In this document: piece after piece, positions 18,246 to 26,815 of the stretch
Layout of the letters: the number at the start of each line of letters is the position of its first letter
How positions within the stretch are numbered: the stretch's first letter is position 1
DNA from: Ectocarpus siliculosus
Taxonomy: Eukaryota; Sar; Phaeophyceae; Ectocarpales; Ectocarpaceae
Reading direction: 5' to 3'
Assembly: GCA_000310025.1 (NCBI GenBank)
Contig: FN648785.1
Location: forward strand, 79,178-109,406
DNA length: 30,229 nt
Translations under genes and position numbers: made by a program
The notes under the pieces: generated by a model
The model's input: only the letters and a program-made list of their open reading frames with translations
Database searches by the model: none
What the model was told of the DNA's origin: nothing

Positions 18246-18682
18246 ACGATGCGGGCCGAGTTAGGCATGGTTCAGCTGTGTGACGGGAGGTATAGCGGGA
18301 GTATTGCCAGTCACCCCCCCCTAGATGCTTCGGAACCCCCTCGGTTGAGCATATGTCTGCGGAAAGATATTGGATGTGAGTGTCCGATAGCTTGGAAGAA
18401 CGGCATGGACCGTGCAGACACGACGCAAAAGATTTGAGGTCAATTGGAGCGGTGTGGACGGAGGTTCGAGACGATTACTGCTTCCTGACATGCTGCGGGA
18501 CCCCCTTTTTCAGTATATCTCTGCAGCCACGGGTCAGATTTAGCTTGTTAGTAGCATTGCAGATAGCTGCAGTCCATACCTACACGATGCAATTGGTTTG
18601 AGATCGATTCGAGCTCTGTGGGAGTTCTGCCTGGTGGAGCAAATAAGAACTTACTCCACCGGTGGAGCAAATAGCATTGCCG
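18128..18682 (-). repeat. Right arm, outer unique part
   Basis: Reverse complement of the left outer arm. At about 18355 it runs straight through the site where the left arm carries the SINE (ATATTGGATGTGAGTG), so it preserves the pre-insertion sequence. Confidence 0.85.
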
Positions 18683-18691
18683 AATAAGAAT
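18683..18691. repeat. Target-site duplication of the foldback element, right copy
   Basis: AATAAGAAT directly after the right arm; compare AATAAGAAA at 14901-14909. Confidence 0.7.
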
Positions 18692-19130
18692 ACGTTCGTG
18701 GTCCCGTGTGCCGTCTGGATTCTCGCAGCGGAAAATAGGGAGGGGGTGCTTTGTACGTCGGGGTGATACGGGGGGCCGAGGAGTTCTTGGTCGCCTGGCT
18801 CAAGGGCGCAAAGGTCAGAGGGAATTAGTAAGCGGATTAACCGAACAACACAGGAGCTCGGCAGCCGGTACATATTTGTCAGAAAAATGAGCAAATCGAC
18901 ACAGATTCATTTGTTTTTTTGACATAATGGTACGCACAGGCATATCGACACACATGCCCGGGCCGGCCTCGGGCTGGCGGGTATTGTGTGTCATATCGCA
19001 TGCCGTTTCCAATCATCTCTCATGAATGGCTCGATGGTATCCATCCGTGACACCTCAACTCGGGCGAGGAGGAGTCCTCCTCCTCGATGCATTCATCCAT
19101 GAAACATCTTCTACCCACGGCAATCACCGG
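18692..19130. other. No recognisable feature (a short hairpin near 19060)
   Basis: Flank of the foldback element. A GA-rich/CT-rich inverted repeat (GAGGAGGA-GTCC-TCCTCCTC, 19059-19078) could form an eight-pair hairpin. On the minus strand a frame (ALEPGDQELLGPPYHP) runs towards the foldback and might be an exon interrupted by it, but this cannot be settled. Confidence 0.35.
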
Positions 19131-19170
19131 TGGCCGTAGACCAGCCAATCATCGCTAAGATTTTTGTGCA

Positions 19171-19572
19171 TTGCAGGCGAACCATGAGAGGTTCGAGGTT
19201 TCGTGGTTCCCGGATGTGTTTTTCGCGGCAGGTTGGTGGGGCTTGGGGGATCCGCAGAATTGCGCGCCGAAAAATCGTCGAGATTGCTCGGAGTTGTCGG
19301 GGGCAGGCGAACACGTTGTCGGGGACGTGCCGCCGAATGGAGACGACCCTAAAAACAAATCGGCGCTTCGCACCGAGACAGTCCAGGTTTCGGGGCTGCG
19401 CCGGCAGCTCCGACAATTTTATTTACCTTGCGCCGTTGGCAGTGGACTGCACAATGCTCCGCGGTACGATGATGACTTTTTGATGGCGTCCGCGCACCGG
19501 GTGGGCTTGTCTATTGACCTGAGAACCTTCAAATGGATGCCGTCTGTGCGTGTGTTTGGGGGCGCCAAGTAA
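19171..19572 (+). CDS. Hypothetical open frame (133 aa), possible terminal exon
   Basis: Unrecognised. The frame ends in TAA at 19572 and is preceded by TTTTTGTGCATTGCAG, which looks like a splice acceptor, so an exon starting at 19177 is possible. The sequence is rich in Asp, Gly and Trp (VSWFPDVFFAAGWWGLGD) with no motif that I know. The minus strand is also open over much of it, so the strand is unsure. Confidence 0.27.
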   Translation: MQANHERFEVSWFPDVFFAAGWWGLGDPQNCAPKNRRDCSELSGAGEHVVGDVPPNGDDPKNKSALRTETVQVSGLRRQLRQFYLPCAVGSGLHNAPRYDDDFLMASAHRVGLSIDLRTFKWMPSVRVFGGAK

Positions 19573-19729
19573 CCTGCATCATCACCCATTAAGCGCTAAT
19601 GATGCAAGCGGTTGCATGCTGTCCTTGGGAGGCGTAGCTCGTCCTACGTTTTCGAGCATTGCTGGCATGAATGACCTACCAGCGACTGTACATGCACAAG
19701 GTGATGCCATACCATTGTTTCAGTACTAA

Positions 19730-20394
19730 CCTGACTTTCGAACAGCCGGCGCCCGCGGGTGCTTGCTGTTGTGGCGAGCCGCTCGTGATGCCCCCCGATC
19801 CCCCCAGTGACCTCGCTGACAGCACATGCACAGCTCGGGTAACCCGGGAATCAGCAGACACCGCATCGAGCGCCAATAACATGCGCACACGCGTCAAGGT
19901 CAATCCCACAGCAAAGGCCGCACCTACCTGTCATCCTTGTGGAGCACTTTCGCCTCCCATCAAACGCCCTAAACCAGCCGTGTTATGCTACGTACAACTG
20001 CTGTGGCGCCGCTCGTGTGCAGATCGACTGTGCCGACATCAGTCTGATCGTAGCCGCTTGCGAAAGCTGCAACCATACTTCCAGTAGTAACCTTCGCACG
20101 GTTTTTGCACTCAGGAAACATACACCTTTCGTAGCTGAGTACAGTTCGTGCGTAGACCTTACTCCTCGGGGCTGGGAACAGTGTGGGCAAGGTGGAAGGA
20201 GCAGGGCGCTTACCTGGATCACGTGTCTCTCCCATGATGGTATCCACTCTTACGGTATCTGGCAAACAATGTAGCAGCTGCTTGCTGACGACCGTCGTGC
20301 CGAAGTCGACCGTCATTTTCTCACCAACGGCCAACACGGTAATCACCCGTTCGCTCATCATGTTGACATGCATAGTGAGGCATGTGATAGACAT
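19730..20394 (-). CDS. Possible multi-exon host gene, first exons only
   Basis: An ATG at 20394 opens MSITCLTMHVNMMSERV... and reaches GATCCAG|GTAAGC, a good splice donor, at about 20213. Two further donor-like sites lie downstream on the same strand: GACAG|GTAGGT near 19929 and GTCAG|GTTAGT near 19730. Between them a frame reads VTRAVHVLSARSLGG. The 141-aa frame that ignores the donor runs on to 19969. No family is recognised and acceptors were not pinned down. The donors are seen directly; the gene is inference. Confidence 0.25.
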
Positions 20395-20438
20395 GTTGTT
20401 AGCGGGTTGACGGGTGATATATGCACTTTAACAGGCTT

Positions 20439-20443
20439 TATTA
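20439..20443. repeat. Possible target-site duplication TATTA, left copy
   Basis: TATTA before TAGGGTATCCAC; the same five bases follow GTGGATTCCCTC at 21378-21382. Low-complexity A/T bases make chance possible. Confidence 0.4.
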
Positions 20444-21377
20444 TAGGGTATCCACTATGGATTGACGCGGAATTTTGACCTTTGAGGATTGACGCCAACA
20501 TAAAGTGACGGTTGAGGGTTTTGACGGGAAAAAAATCGCACCGCGTGTGCCCGTTGACACGTGAGAGGTGAAAAAAAAAAAATGGTGGAGGTAGAGTTCA
20601 AGGTTGGTTCGGGCTGCCACCCAGGGTCGACATTCCGAAGCGAAGACTCACACCCCCAGGCTCCCAGGAGAATAGGTGTACCCCTTCGCCTCATCCCGCC
20701 GACCTTCCCTCCTTTGCCGCGGCGACTTTTCCCAGGCGTCAAACTGCGACTTCCCAGGCGTCAAACTGCCGTTCGTTGCTGATGAGTAAGGCAGCTGCTC
20801 GCTGCACTGCTGCTGCTGTGTATATACCGATGTCACTGCGGCAGCAGAGCACCGAACCCCGTGAGGGGGCGGGCGAAATGCACCTACTGACTGGCAAAGC
20901 CCGTGCACCCTCCCTTACTCCTCTCCATGTGCTCCCTTCGAGGGCGAGACTCCCCCAATCACTCCCCTGCCTATGCCCGTTTTTGCTGCTGAAAGCCCGT
21001 GCGCAATCGCGACGGCGCATCTACCGAACGCGCGCGCCGAACACGCGCGTCTGGCCACTTGGCCGCCGTGAGAACTGCCGAGACGCGTGGGTGCAGGACC
21101 GCTAGGAGCAATCAGTATAGGCATGGCCAATGTGTTCGCTGCTGACCGCGCACAGCAGACCGCAGCAGAGCAAGCGTGTGTGAGCCACAGTCTGGCGATG
21201 TTTGAAGCGTCAATCTTTTCGCGTCGGTTTAAGTTTGGGTGAAATTTAATTTTGACGCTTCCTCACAAAAATTTCGCCGTCAGAGTTTGCCCCCAAAAAA
21301 GCGGCGCAACCTCTTCACGTCAAAACTTCCTGAAATGTCAATCTTTCACGTCATTTCAACAACACGTGGATTCCCTC
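20444..21377. mobile_element. Candidate non-autonomous DNA transposon with TTGACG-rich ends
   Basis: The left end TAGGGTATCCAC and the right end, read inward as GAGGGAATCCAC, match at 10 of 12 bases, with TATTA on both outer sides. Behind each end is a cluster of TTGACG/TGACG motifs. On the left they are near 20462, 20488, 20504 and 20522. On the right they are near 21211, 21252, 21284, 21319 and 21352, mostly in inverted orientation. Two 20-bp copies around CAGGCGTCAAACTGC lie at 20734-20768. There is no transposase. Subterminal motif arrays are usual transposase-binding sites. The superfamily is not identified, and the short imperfect ends keep this tentative. Confidence 0.42.
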
Positions 21378-21382
21378 TATTA

Positions 21383-21859
21383 ACTTTCATCCACGTTGGG
21401 GGTGTTTAATAAACACCGGTGGTTGTTGACAACGTTCGTGAGAACGTGTCGCGAAGGGACAAGTTGAAGTTTTCCTCTTCTTCGTAGATGCGGCATATCC
21501 GCCGCCTCTTCGATCACTCTAGAGGGCAAAAAGGGAAGTGTTCGATACTTCGATTCCTGAATATAGCCCCCAGACCCCTAGCGCTGTAACCATCGAACAG
21601 TCACGGCCCATTATAGTATTTTGTGTAGATTCTGCGCGCAGCCGCCATAACATCCCCCCAGCACTACGCGTATCAAGCGAAGATGCTAACGGAATGCCGG
21701 CTAGACGCCCAGAATCAAACACCTCCGAGCTGCGCTCGACCTTCCAAAGCTGCTCTTGATTCCATCCAGCTGTTCTTGATATTATCTTTAATTTTTATCC
21801 AGCTGCTCTTGAAAGGGTCCTTAACATCACTTGAGGCGTGACACCAAGCTCGTAGACCC
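21383..21859. other. Unassigned; possibly 3' non-coding or LTR sequence of the gypsy element
   Basis: Lies just 3' of the gypsy pol stop on the minus strand. A 17-bp palindrome GGTGTTTAATAAACACC sits at 21401-21417. Three copies of a CAGCTGCTCTTGA-like motif occur at about 21748-21812. Read on the minus strand, TGTCACGCCTC at about 21842 could be an LTR start, but no partner LTR is in the window. No coding sequence is seen. Confidence 0.3.
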
Positions 21860-22275
21860 TTATTGAGAAGATGACGCCTTGTAAAGGTCGGCTTTCGTCT
21901 TTCCTCTATTTATCTCGCGTCGACTAAGCTCCTCCCAATCTCCATCCTGATATCGTACTTTCCAATACGGTTCCCTTAAGTCATAAAACACTCCCGTCTG
22001 CTCACTAACTTGCCCTCCCCCATCAGTGAACGACTGTCTTACCTTGGTACCCACCGGAAAATCCTTAAGCGCTTGTTCACGAGAGGCTGCATCTTGGTCT
22101 TCTTTGCTCGGATATTCAGGAGGTCTAGGTCGACACGTGTCATCATGATATTCTTCCCAGAGTGCGTGAAATACATCTAACTGAAGAGAGGTAAAGCTAT
22201 TGTAAGCCTCTTCCTCATTCATCCACTCTGACTCACGACCGTCCTGATACCGGCCACGATATTCCCAACACCAAA
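21860..22275 (-). pseudogene. Gypsy pol C-terminal domain (3' half after the insertion)
   Basis: The frame enters from the insertion point as CWEYRGRYQDGRESEWMNEE. It ends with a compact domain (PVGTKVRQSF, then PYWKVRYQDGDWEELSRREI) and a stop at 21860. Gypsy integrases of this kind often end in a small SH3/Tudor- or chromo-like fold that helps target integration, and the V-R-Y-x-D-G-D-W-E-E-L pattern fits such a fold. An ATG inside at 22222 is not a real start. It was continuous with 26811-26887 and upstream before the other element inserted. Confidence 0.65.
22271..22275. repeat. Target-site duplication CCAAA, left copy (gag-only element)
   Basis: CCAAA directly before the LTR start at 22276; repeated at 26811-26815 directly after the other LTR. 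Confidence 0.9.
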
Positions 22276-22516
22276 TGTTTGGGGTGTCGGCGCGTGTACT
22301 ATGTTATCACGCGCGCGGGCTCTTGTCGAGAGCGTGCTGCACAAAGGAGTGACTCAAGTTCCTAGATTATTAGAGAGTTTAACGAGTGACAGACGTGAGC
22401 AAGAAGAGGCAAAGCCTGCTGCACCAAGTCTGTCTATCATACCCATATCTATCTCATCTGCGTAACCCCCTCGGAGATCTCGGATAATTGTATCCTGCCG
22501 TGTACACACACAAACA
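22276..22516 (-). repeat. 3' LTR of the gag-only element (241 bp)
   Basis: Starts TGTTTGGGGT and ends CACACAAACA on the plus strand. Identical in length to 26570-26810, offset 4294, with three substitutions (at about 22313, 22337 and 22364). Confidence 0.92.
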
Positions 22517-22528
22517 GCCCCCCTACTC
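22517..22528 (-). other. Polypurine tract of the gag-only element
   Basis: Minus-strand GAGTAGGGGGGC directly before the 3' LTR. Confidence 0.65.
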
Positions 22529-23125
22529 GGTACGAGATACGATCTACGAGATCCTCCGTACATAACGCCAGGTAAAACGGCAACAAATCTAAAAACCATT
22601 CATCTTTCGTATCGACAAATAAATCATCTCAACTCCCGGATCTATCGAATATTCAAGTTTCAGGTTACTACTCCTCCTACGACTATGGAACTTCACTAAG
22701 AGTCTTAACAAGCACCCCTCTCGGGAAAATGTCGTCACCACATTCTCAAGTAGTCAAACACAAAGATTTATCCTTGGAAGATTACTCAGCAAAGATCAAC
22801 ATTACATCAGAGCCACGTCATAAAGACTCTGGACGGACAACTCTGGCAAAACGCGTCAACAAATACCTCGAACAAAACCCTCGCACAAAACTGTGTTTCA
22901 ACTCATTGACCAATTTGAACTAAGCTTCGGAAGCACATAGGCCTCAACCATGTCTTACCAAAATATGTCAAATCCTTCCTCCAATACATCGTTCAGAACA
23001 GTCATCAATACCTAATACATGCGGCACAATTAGACAAACGTAAAAAACCCGGCGTTCAAAGACGCCAGAGGAAACTTTCGCCGATTATTATGCCGTTTCT
23101 CAAACATCCAGACATGGACTTCTTG
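22529..23125. other. Non-coding 3' region of the gag-only element
   Basis: A/T-richer than the rest. Short plus-strand frames (22729-22923 and an ATG-less one from about 22924 to 23208) look faintly protein-like but have no motif and run against the element's direction. No gene is called. Confidence 0.4.
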
Positions 23126-23250
23126 ACAGCCCCCCTGCTGCATCATCGCCCAAAACATAAAAGTTTAACAGCCCCCCTGCTGTATCATCTCCCAAAACAC
23201 AAACGCTAACAGCCCCCCTGCTGCAACAACTCTCGGATCCAAACAACGAG
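23126..23250 (-). repeat. Three 41-42-bp tandem repeats with polypurine-tract-like cores
   Basis: Units begin ACAGCCCCCCTGCTG at 23126, 23168 and 23209. On the element's own strand each reads CAGCAGGGGGGCTGT, very like the polypurine tract and LTR start of the element (GTAGGGGGGCTGT). Confidence 0.75.
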
Positions 23251-23260
23251 AAATCAAACG

Positions 23261-23462
23261 AATATCATGAAGTTACCTCCGAACTCCGCGGGAAAAACGC
23301 GGAATCGCGAATAAACAAGAAATAAATGAATTTCTTATCCTAGCAACGAGGAATCAGACAAGTATCATGAAGTTGCCTCAAACTCCGCAGGTAAACGCGG
23401 AATCGCAAACAAACAAGAATTGAGGGCTTCTCCTCATTTTCCGCAGGTAAAACGCGGAAAAC
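23261..23462. repeat. Two or three copies of an approximately 104-bp repeat with GC-rich hairpins
   Basis: AATATCATGAAGTTACCTCCG (about 23261) recurs as AGTATCATGAAGTTGCCTC about 104 bp later. Each is followed by a CCGC-(7-8)-CGCGG inverted repeat (CCGCGGGAAAAACGCGG, CCGCAGGTAAACGCGG). A third CCGCAGGTAAAACGCGG occurs at about 23441. Confidence 0.6.
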
Positions 23463-23851
23463 GTGAACAAAATGAACAATCAAACCCGAACGTCCGCTAG
23501 AACTCTGCTTGTACTGCGGCGAAGATCATGGCATCTCAGCATCACATTCATCCCCCCCCGTGATTTTCGACAGCAGTGCTAGCAGTGACCCAACAACATC
23601 AACTGCACCATTCGGCGCGGTGAAGTCCTAGACTATGCACACCATATCCTTGACAAATGAAAAACACGTGTACCACAGACCATAAACACCACTTTCGTTC
23701 GTGCGCATCGCAACACAGCAGCCCACGTCGACGCAGTTCTCAAACTCATATCTTTCAACAAACAAAATCGACCCAGAAAATAGAAAGCCAAATGAACATA
23801 ATTCTCACGAACGTGCCTGAATCGCGCGTAGACTCATGGTGCAACCACCGG
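23463..23851. other. No recognisable gene; downstream of gag
   Basis: Sequence between the gag stop and the 3' repeat blocks. A plus-strand stretch ELCLYCGEDHG at about 23500-23535 vaguely resembles a zinc knuckle but is not supported. Confidence 0.35.
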
Positions 23852-26014
23852 TCATCTCGCACGGTAGCTCCCGAACACGTAGCCTCTCAATTCATGCCGC
23901 ACCCTTCCAGCCACGATCGAATGCCCAGCCCTGGCATTACCCCCCATCGTCCCGCACCACGCAGATACCATTGTACACGGTCGGATGGGCGCCGGGATGC
24001 CCCGCACCCGCACCCGCACCCGTAGACAACGCCACGAAGCTGCCGTCGCCGCTGCCGCCGTTGCTGTTGCCGCCTTCGCCGCCATTGTCCAACCAACAGC
24101 CATCCTCATCGCACGCGTCCTCCGCTTCTTGCGCTGCTCGTGCCGGTGTAGCTGCCGATGTGGGCACTGCGATCGCCCCCCCAGTTGATACGGCGGGGGT
24201 ATCTGGCCGCAGGTCGACGAAACCTCCAGTGCCACCGTTCCTGCAGCTGACGGCGTCCCGGCCGTTCCCCCCATCGACGAGTGGGGGAAAACACCAATAC
24301 CTGTCGTCGTCCCCACCGTTGTTTCCGCTGCTGAAGCCACGCCTGCTGACGACACAAGTGGTGGGCCCGGCTGCATATGCAGTGCCGGTTTCTTGGCCGC
24401 CAATTCCCCCCATTGCCTCCGTATGTCAGCAAGCTCTTCTTTCATGCTTTCGAGTTCATCCGTCGCCGGTGCCGCCGCCGGTGGCACCACTGATACCGTC
24501 GCTTCAACAGCAAGTGCCTGCTCCCCGGCCGTTCCCCCTGCCGCCGCCGCGGGGAAGACTCTGTTGCCGGGGGTCCCCGCTCTCGCCGCCGTTGCTGCCT
24601 CCGATGCCGCCGCTCCAGCCGCGAGTGCCTGCGCCGCGGCCGTTCCCCCCGCCACCGTAGCGGGGAAACCACCACCACCGGTCGCCGCTCCCACAGCAGT
24701 TGCTGTGCCCCATGCCACCGCTCCATCTGCAAAGGGGAGGAGCGACTCCGGCTGACGCCTGTGCCTGTGCCTCCTCCAGCGTCGTCGCTTCCGCTGCTGG
24801 TACGGCATAGTGTCGTTGCCACTCGCGTTGAGACCCTCTCCATCACCGACATGCACGTGCTGTTGCATGCGGCCGGTTGTGCAACACATGCGGCGCCGAT
24901 GACCATACTCACCGCAGGCAGTGCAGTGGCCTTCAAAGCGTCGTGGCGCATTGCAGTCGCCGAGTGAGTGTCCATGCCTCCCGCACCTCACGCACTGATG
25001 AACGGCACCCATCGGAGCGCCTGGCGGCGGAGCTGACTCCTCTTGCGGGTACACGGCGTTGCGCCCACAGTCATAGAGCCCCCCAGATCCCCACGTCGGG
25101 AAATTAGGAGGTGGGTAGTGTACAGGTGGTGGTTGTGGATGAACCCACTGTTGTTGCTGCTGCTGCTGCTGCCGCCGCCGTTGTTTCCCCTTCTGACCGA
25201 CGCCACCATGACCGCACCCCAAACCACCGACCGCCTTCGATTTGCCCAATCCCTTGATCTCGACGTTGTTAGCGTATGCCGTGCGAACAACTTTTTCCAC
25301 TTTCGCTCGGGGAATGGTGCGTTCGACATCGTACTCGGGCGAAAGCTGGCGAACAATGATGTGGACGATTTCCCGCTCGGATTTTTCAATGCCGACAGCT
25401 CGCATGATGTTGATGATGCCATCAACTCTGGCAAAGAAAAGCTTCGGGTTCTCGCCAGGGGACATCTCAACTGCCTCCAACCGTCGCACAAGCAATGTCT
25501 TCTCGGCGTCGAAAGTAGGCAAAACCCATTCGCGGATCACCCTCCACGCCTCAGGGACGCAGTCGCGAGCAGCCAACCGTTCTTCAATGTCCGTGCCGCA
25601 GGTTGCTTCCAACAGATATCCCCACGCCCGCTTGTGTGCCGTAACGAGCGCCGCACCATGAACCCGGTTCAGATATATGCAATCCAAACAGCTGATGACA
25701 GGAACATAGCCAGTGGGATAGGTGTCTTCAAGCGTCTGCTCCAAACCCTCGCTAGCCAGGAAAATCCGCAATCTCCGCAGCCAGTTCACGGCCTTCGCCG
25801 AATCTTTCGGGATTTTGGGCGGTATGCGACTGCTGCTGTAGCCGCTCAACGCACAATTTCCGTCATTCATCATGCTCACCCGTTGTGTACCGAGACCAGC
25901 TCCAGCAGCTGCCCAGGTAGACGTTCTCCCGGCAGCCATTACTCTTGCCGGTGCATCATTCTTCTCCGATAGATGCCCATATTCCCTCTCCGTCATGTCC
26001 TTCTCCCTCGCCAT
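23852..26014 (-). CDS. Gag polyprotein of the gag-only element (720 aa)
   Basis: ATG at 26014, stop at 23852. Residues about 60-255 form a Copia-type Gag body (DSAKAVNWLRRLRIFL, then PKLFFARVDGIINIMRAVG and IIVRQLSPEYDVERTI), which builds particles and binds RNA. A glutamine run follows. Two zinc knuckles of CX2CX4HX4C type lie at about 24958-25000 (CVRCGRHGHSLGDC) and 24890-24930 (CTACGEYGHRRRMC). The rest is low complexity, with diverged internal repeats around GG-TA-QALA-G (near 24257, 24525 and 24637). A short coiled-coil-like stretch (ELESMKEELADIRRQ) lies between repeats. The last 100 residues turn Arg/Ala-rich, while another frame there is Gly/Asp-rich, so a late frameshift is possible. 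There is no protease motif. Confidence 0.82.
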   Translation of the reverse strand: MAREKDMTEREYGHLSEKNDAPARVMAAGRTSTWAAAGAGLGTQRVSMMNDGNCALSGYSSSRIPPKIPKDSAKAVNWLRRLRIFLASEGLEQTLEDTYPTGYVPVISCLDCIYLNRVHGAALVTAHKRAWGYLLEATCGTDIEERLAARDCVPEAWRVIREWVLPTFDAEKTLLVRRLEAVEMSPGENPKLFFARVDGIINIMRAVGIEKSEREIVHIIVRQLSPEYDVERTIPRAKVEKVVRTAYANNVEIKGLGKSKAVGGLGCGHGGVGQKGKQRRRQQQQQQQQWVHPQPPPVHYPPPNFPTWGSGGLYDCGRNAVYPQEESAPPPGAPMGAVHQCVRCGRHGHSLGDCNAPRRFEGHCTACGEYGHRRRMCCTTGRMQQHVHVGDGEGLNASGNDTMPYQQRKRRRWRRHRHRRQPESLLPFADGAVAWGTATAVGAATGGGGFPATVAGGTAAAQALAAGAAASEAATAARAGTPGNRVFPAAAAGGTAGEQALAVEATVSVVPPAAAPATDELESMKEELADIRRQWGELAAKKPALHMQPGPPLVSSAGVASAAETTVGTTTGIGVFPHSSMGGTAGTPSAAGTVALEVSSTCGQIPPPYQLGGRSQCPHRQLHRHEQRKKRRTRAMRMAVGWTMAAKAATATAAAATAASWRCLRVRVRVRGIPAPIRPCTMVSAWCGTMGGNARAGHSIVAGRVRHELRGYVFGSYRAR

Positions 26015-26107
26015 CTCTTCTCTTCCTCCGCCAAATTACGCCGCAAAACAAAAATTATACGCGGCACAATGTGTCTCCTACTTGCCTACTGCTGTATTGT
26101 TTTGTAG
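26015..26107 (-). other. Leader just upstream of the gag start
   Basis: Non-coding leader between the 70-bp repeats and the gag ATG. Nothing specific was seen. Confidence 0.5.
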
Positions 26108-26517
26108 CTGGATCTCCTTGACGCGCGCTGGCAATAACCGCCCGGCTGCTGCTGCCCTTGTGTTCCAAATGCTTACCCTGGATCTCCTTGGCACGCGCAG
26201 GCAAAAACCGCCCTGCAGCTACTGCCCTTGTATTCCAAACCCTGTTCCCTGGATCTCCTTGACGAGCGCGAGCAAAAACCGCCCTGCTGCTGCTGTCCTT
26301 GTATTCCAAATGCTTACCCTGGATCTCCTTGGCACGCGCGGGCAAAAACCGCCCTGCAGCTGCTGCCCTTGTATTCCAAATGCTTACCCTGGATCTCCTT
26401 GGCACGCGCAGGCAAAAACCGCCCTGCAGCTACTGCCCTTGTATTCCAAACCCTGTTCCCTGGATCTCCTTGACGAGCGCAAGCAAACACCGCCCTGCTG
26501 CTGTCCTTGTATTCCGG
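26108..26517 (-). repeat. Six 70-71-bp tandem repeats in the leader of the gag-only element
   Basis: CTGGATCTCCTTG starts copies at 26108, 26178, 26249, 26319, 26389 and 26460 (the last about 58 bp). Two subtypes occur. One has GGCACGCGC after the start; the other has GACGAGCGC or GACGCGCGC, and its join from the previous copy is usually AAACCCTGTTCC rather than AAATGCTTACC. Because 70 and 71 are not multiples of three, no frame is kept, so the open frames here are not genes. Confidence 0.88.
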
Positions 26518-26569
26518 TGCCTACCTCCCGAACCTTTCCCTACCGACGTCAGCTGACTCCACGATATCG
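26518..26569 (-). other. Primer-binding-site region of the gag-only element
   Basis: Read on the minus strand, the 5' LTR is followed by CGATATCGTGGAGTCAGC. A TGG occurs only eight bases in, so a standard tRNA primer site directly at the LTR edge is not evident; a displaced site beginning TGGAGTCAGC is possible. Confidence 0.3.
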
Positions 26570-26810
26570 TGTTTGGGGTGTCGGCGCGTGTACTATGTTA
26601 TCACGCTCGCGGGCTCTTGTCGAGAGCGTGTTGCACAAAGGAGTGACTCAAGTTCCTTGATTATTAGAGAGTTTAACGAGTGACAGACGTGAGCAAGAAG
26701 AGGCAAAGCCTGCTGCACCAAGTCTGTCTATCATACCCATATCTATCTCATCTGCGTAACCCCCTCGGAGATCTCGGATAATTGTATCCTGCCGTGTACA
26801 CACACAAACA
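26570..26810 (-). repeat. 5' LTR of the gag-only element (241 bp)
   Basis: Pairs with 22276-22516. It is the 5' LTR because gag lies on the minus strand. Confidence 0.92.
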
Positions 26811-26815
26811 CCAAA
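26811..26815. repeat. Target-site duplication CCAAA, right copy (gag-only element)
   Basis: CCAAA directly after the LTR; matches 22271-22275. Confidence 0.9.

Larger units (their letters stand above)
14910..18682. mobile_element. Foldback-type DNA element with long composite inverted arms
   Basis: The left end (CGGCAATGCTATTTGCTCC) is the exact reverse complement of the right end. The arms stay alignable inward through a unique outer part, three 184-bp units on each side, and a 22-bp minisatellite that inverts near 17425. A 9-bp near-perfect duplication flanks the whole. There is no transposase gene, so movement must depend on one supplied elsewhere. The layered inverted arms with tandem repeats recall Drosophila FB elements and non-autonomous Mutator-like elements; the family assignment is inference. 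The left arm is longer because it holds a SINE and an LTR-like insertion. All open frames inside are spurious. Confidence 0.82.
22276..26810 (-). mobile_element. Complete gag-only (non-autonomous) LTR retrotransposon
   Basis: Two 241-bp LTRs (22276-22516, 26570-26810) start TG, end CA and differ at three positions. A perfect 5-bp duplication CCAAA flanks them. The only substantial gene is a 720-residue Gag on the minus strand, so the 5' LTR is the right one. No protease, polymerase, RNase H or integrase was found in 4.5 kb. It is thus similar to TR-GAG elements known from plants and must use enzymes from a relative. Its leader holds six 70-71-bp tandem repeats and its 3' part holds two further repeat blocks. 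It is inserted in the gypsy integrase region. Confidence 0.88.

Noticed and set aside
23500-23540. Plus-strand zinc-knuckle-like peptide (ELCLYCGEDHG)
   Set aside because: Spacing is wrong (three residues before His, no final Cys), and the surrounding frame is broken and opposite to the element's direction.
26055-26660. Open frames on both strands over the 70-bp repeats
   Set aside because: They arise from the tandem repeat; the period is not a multiple of three and the peptides just cycle through frames.
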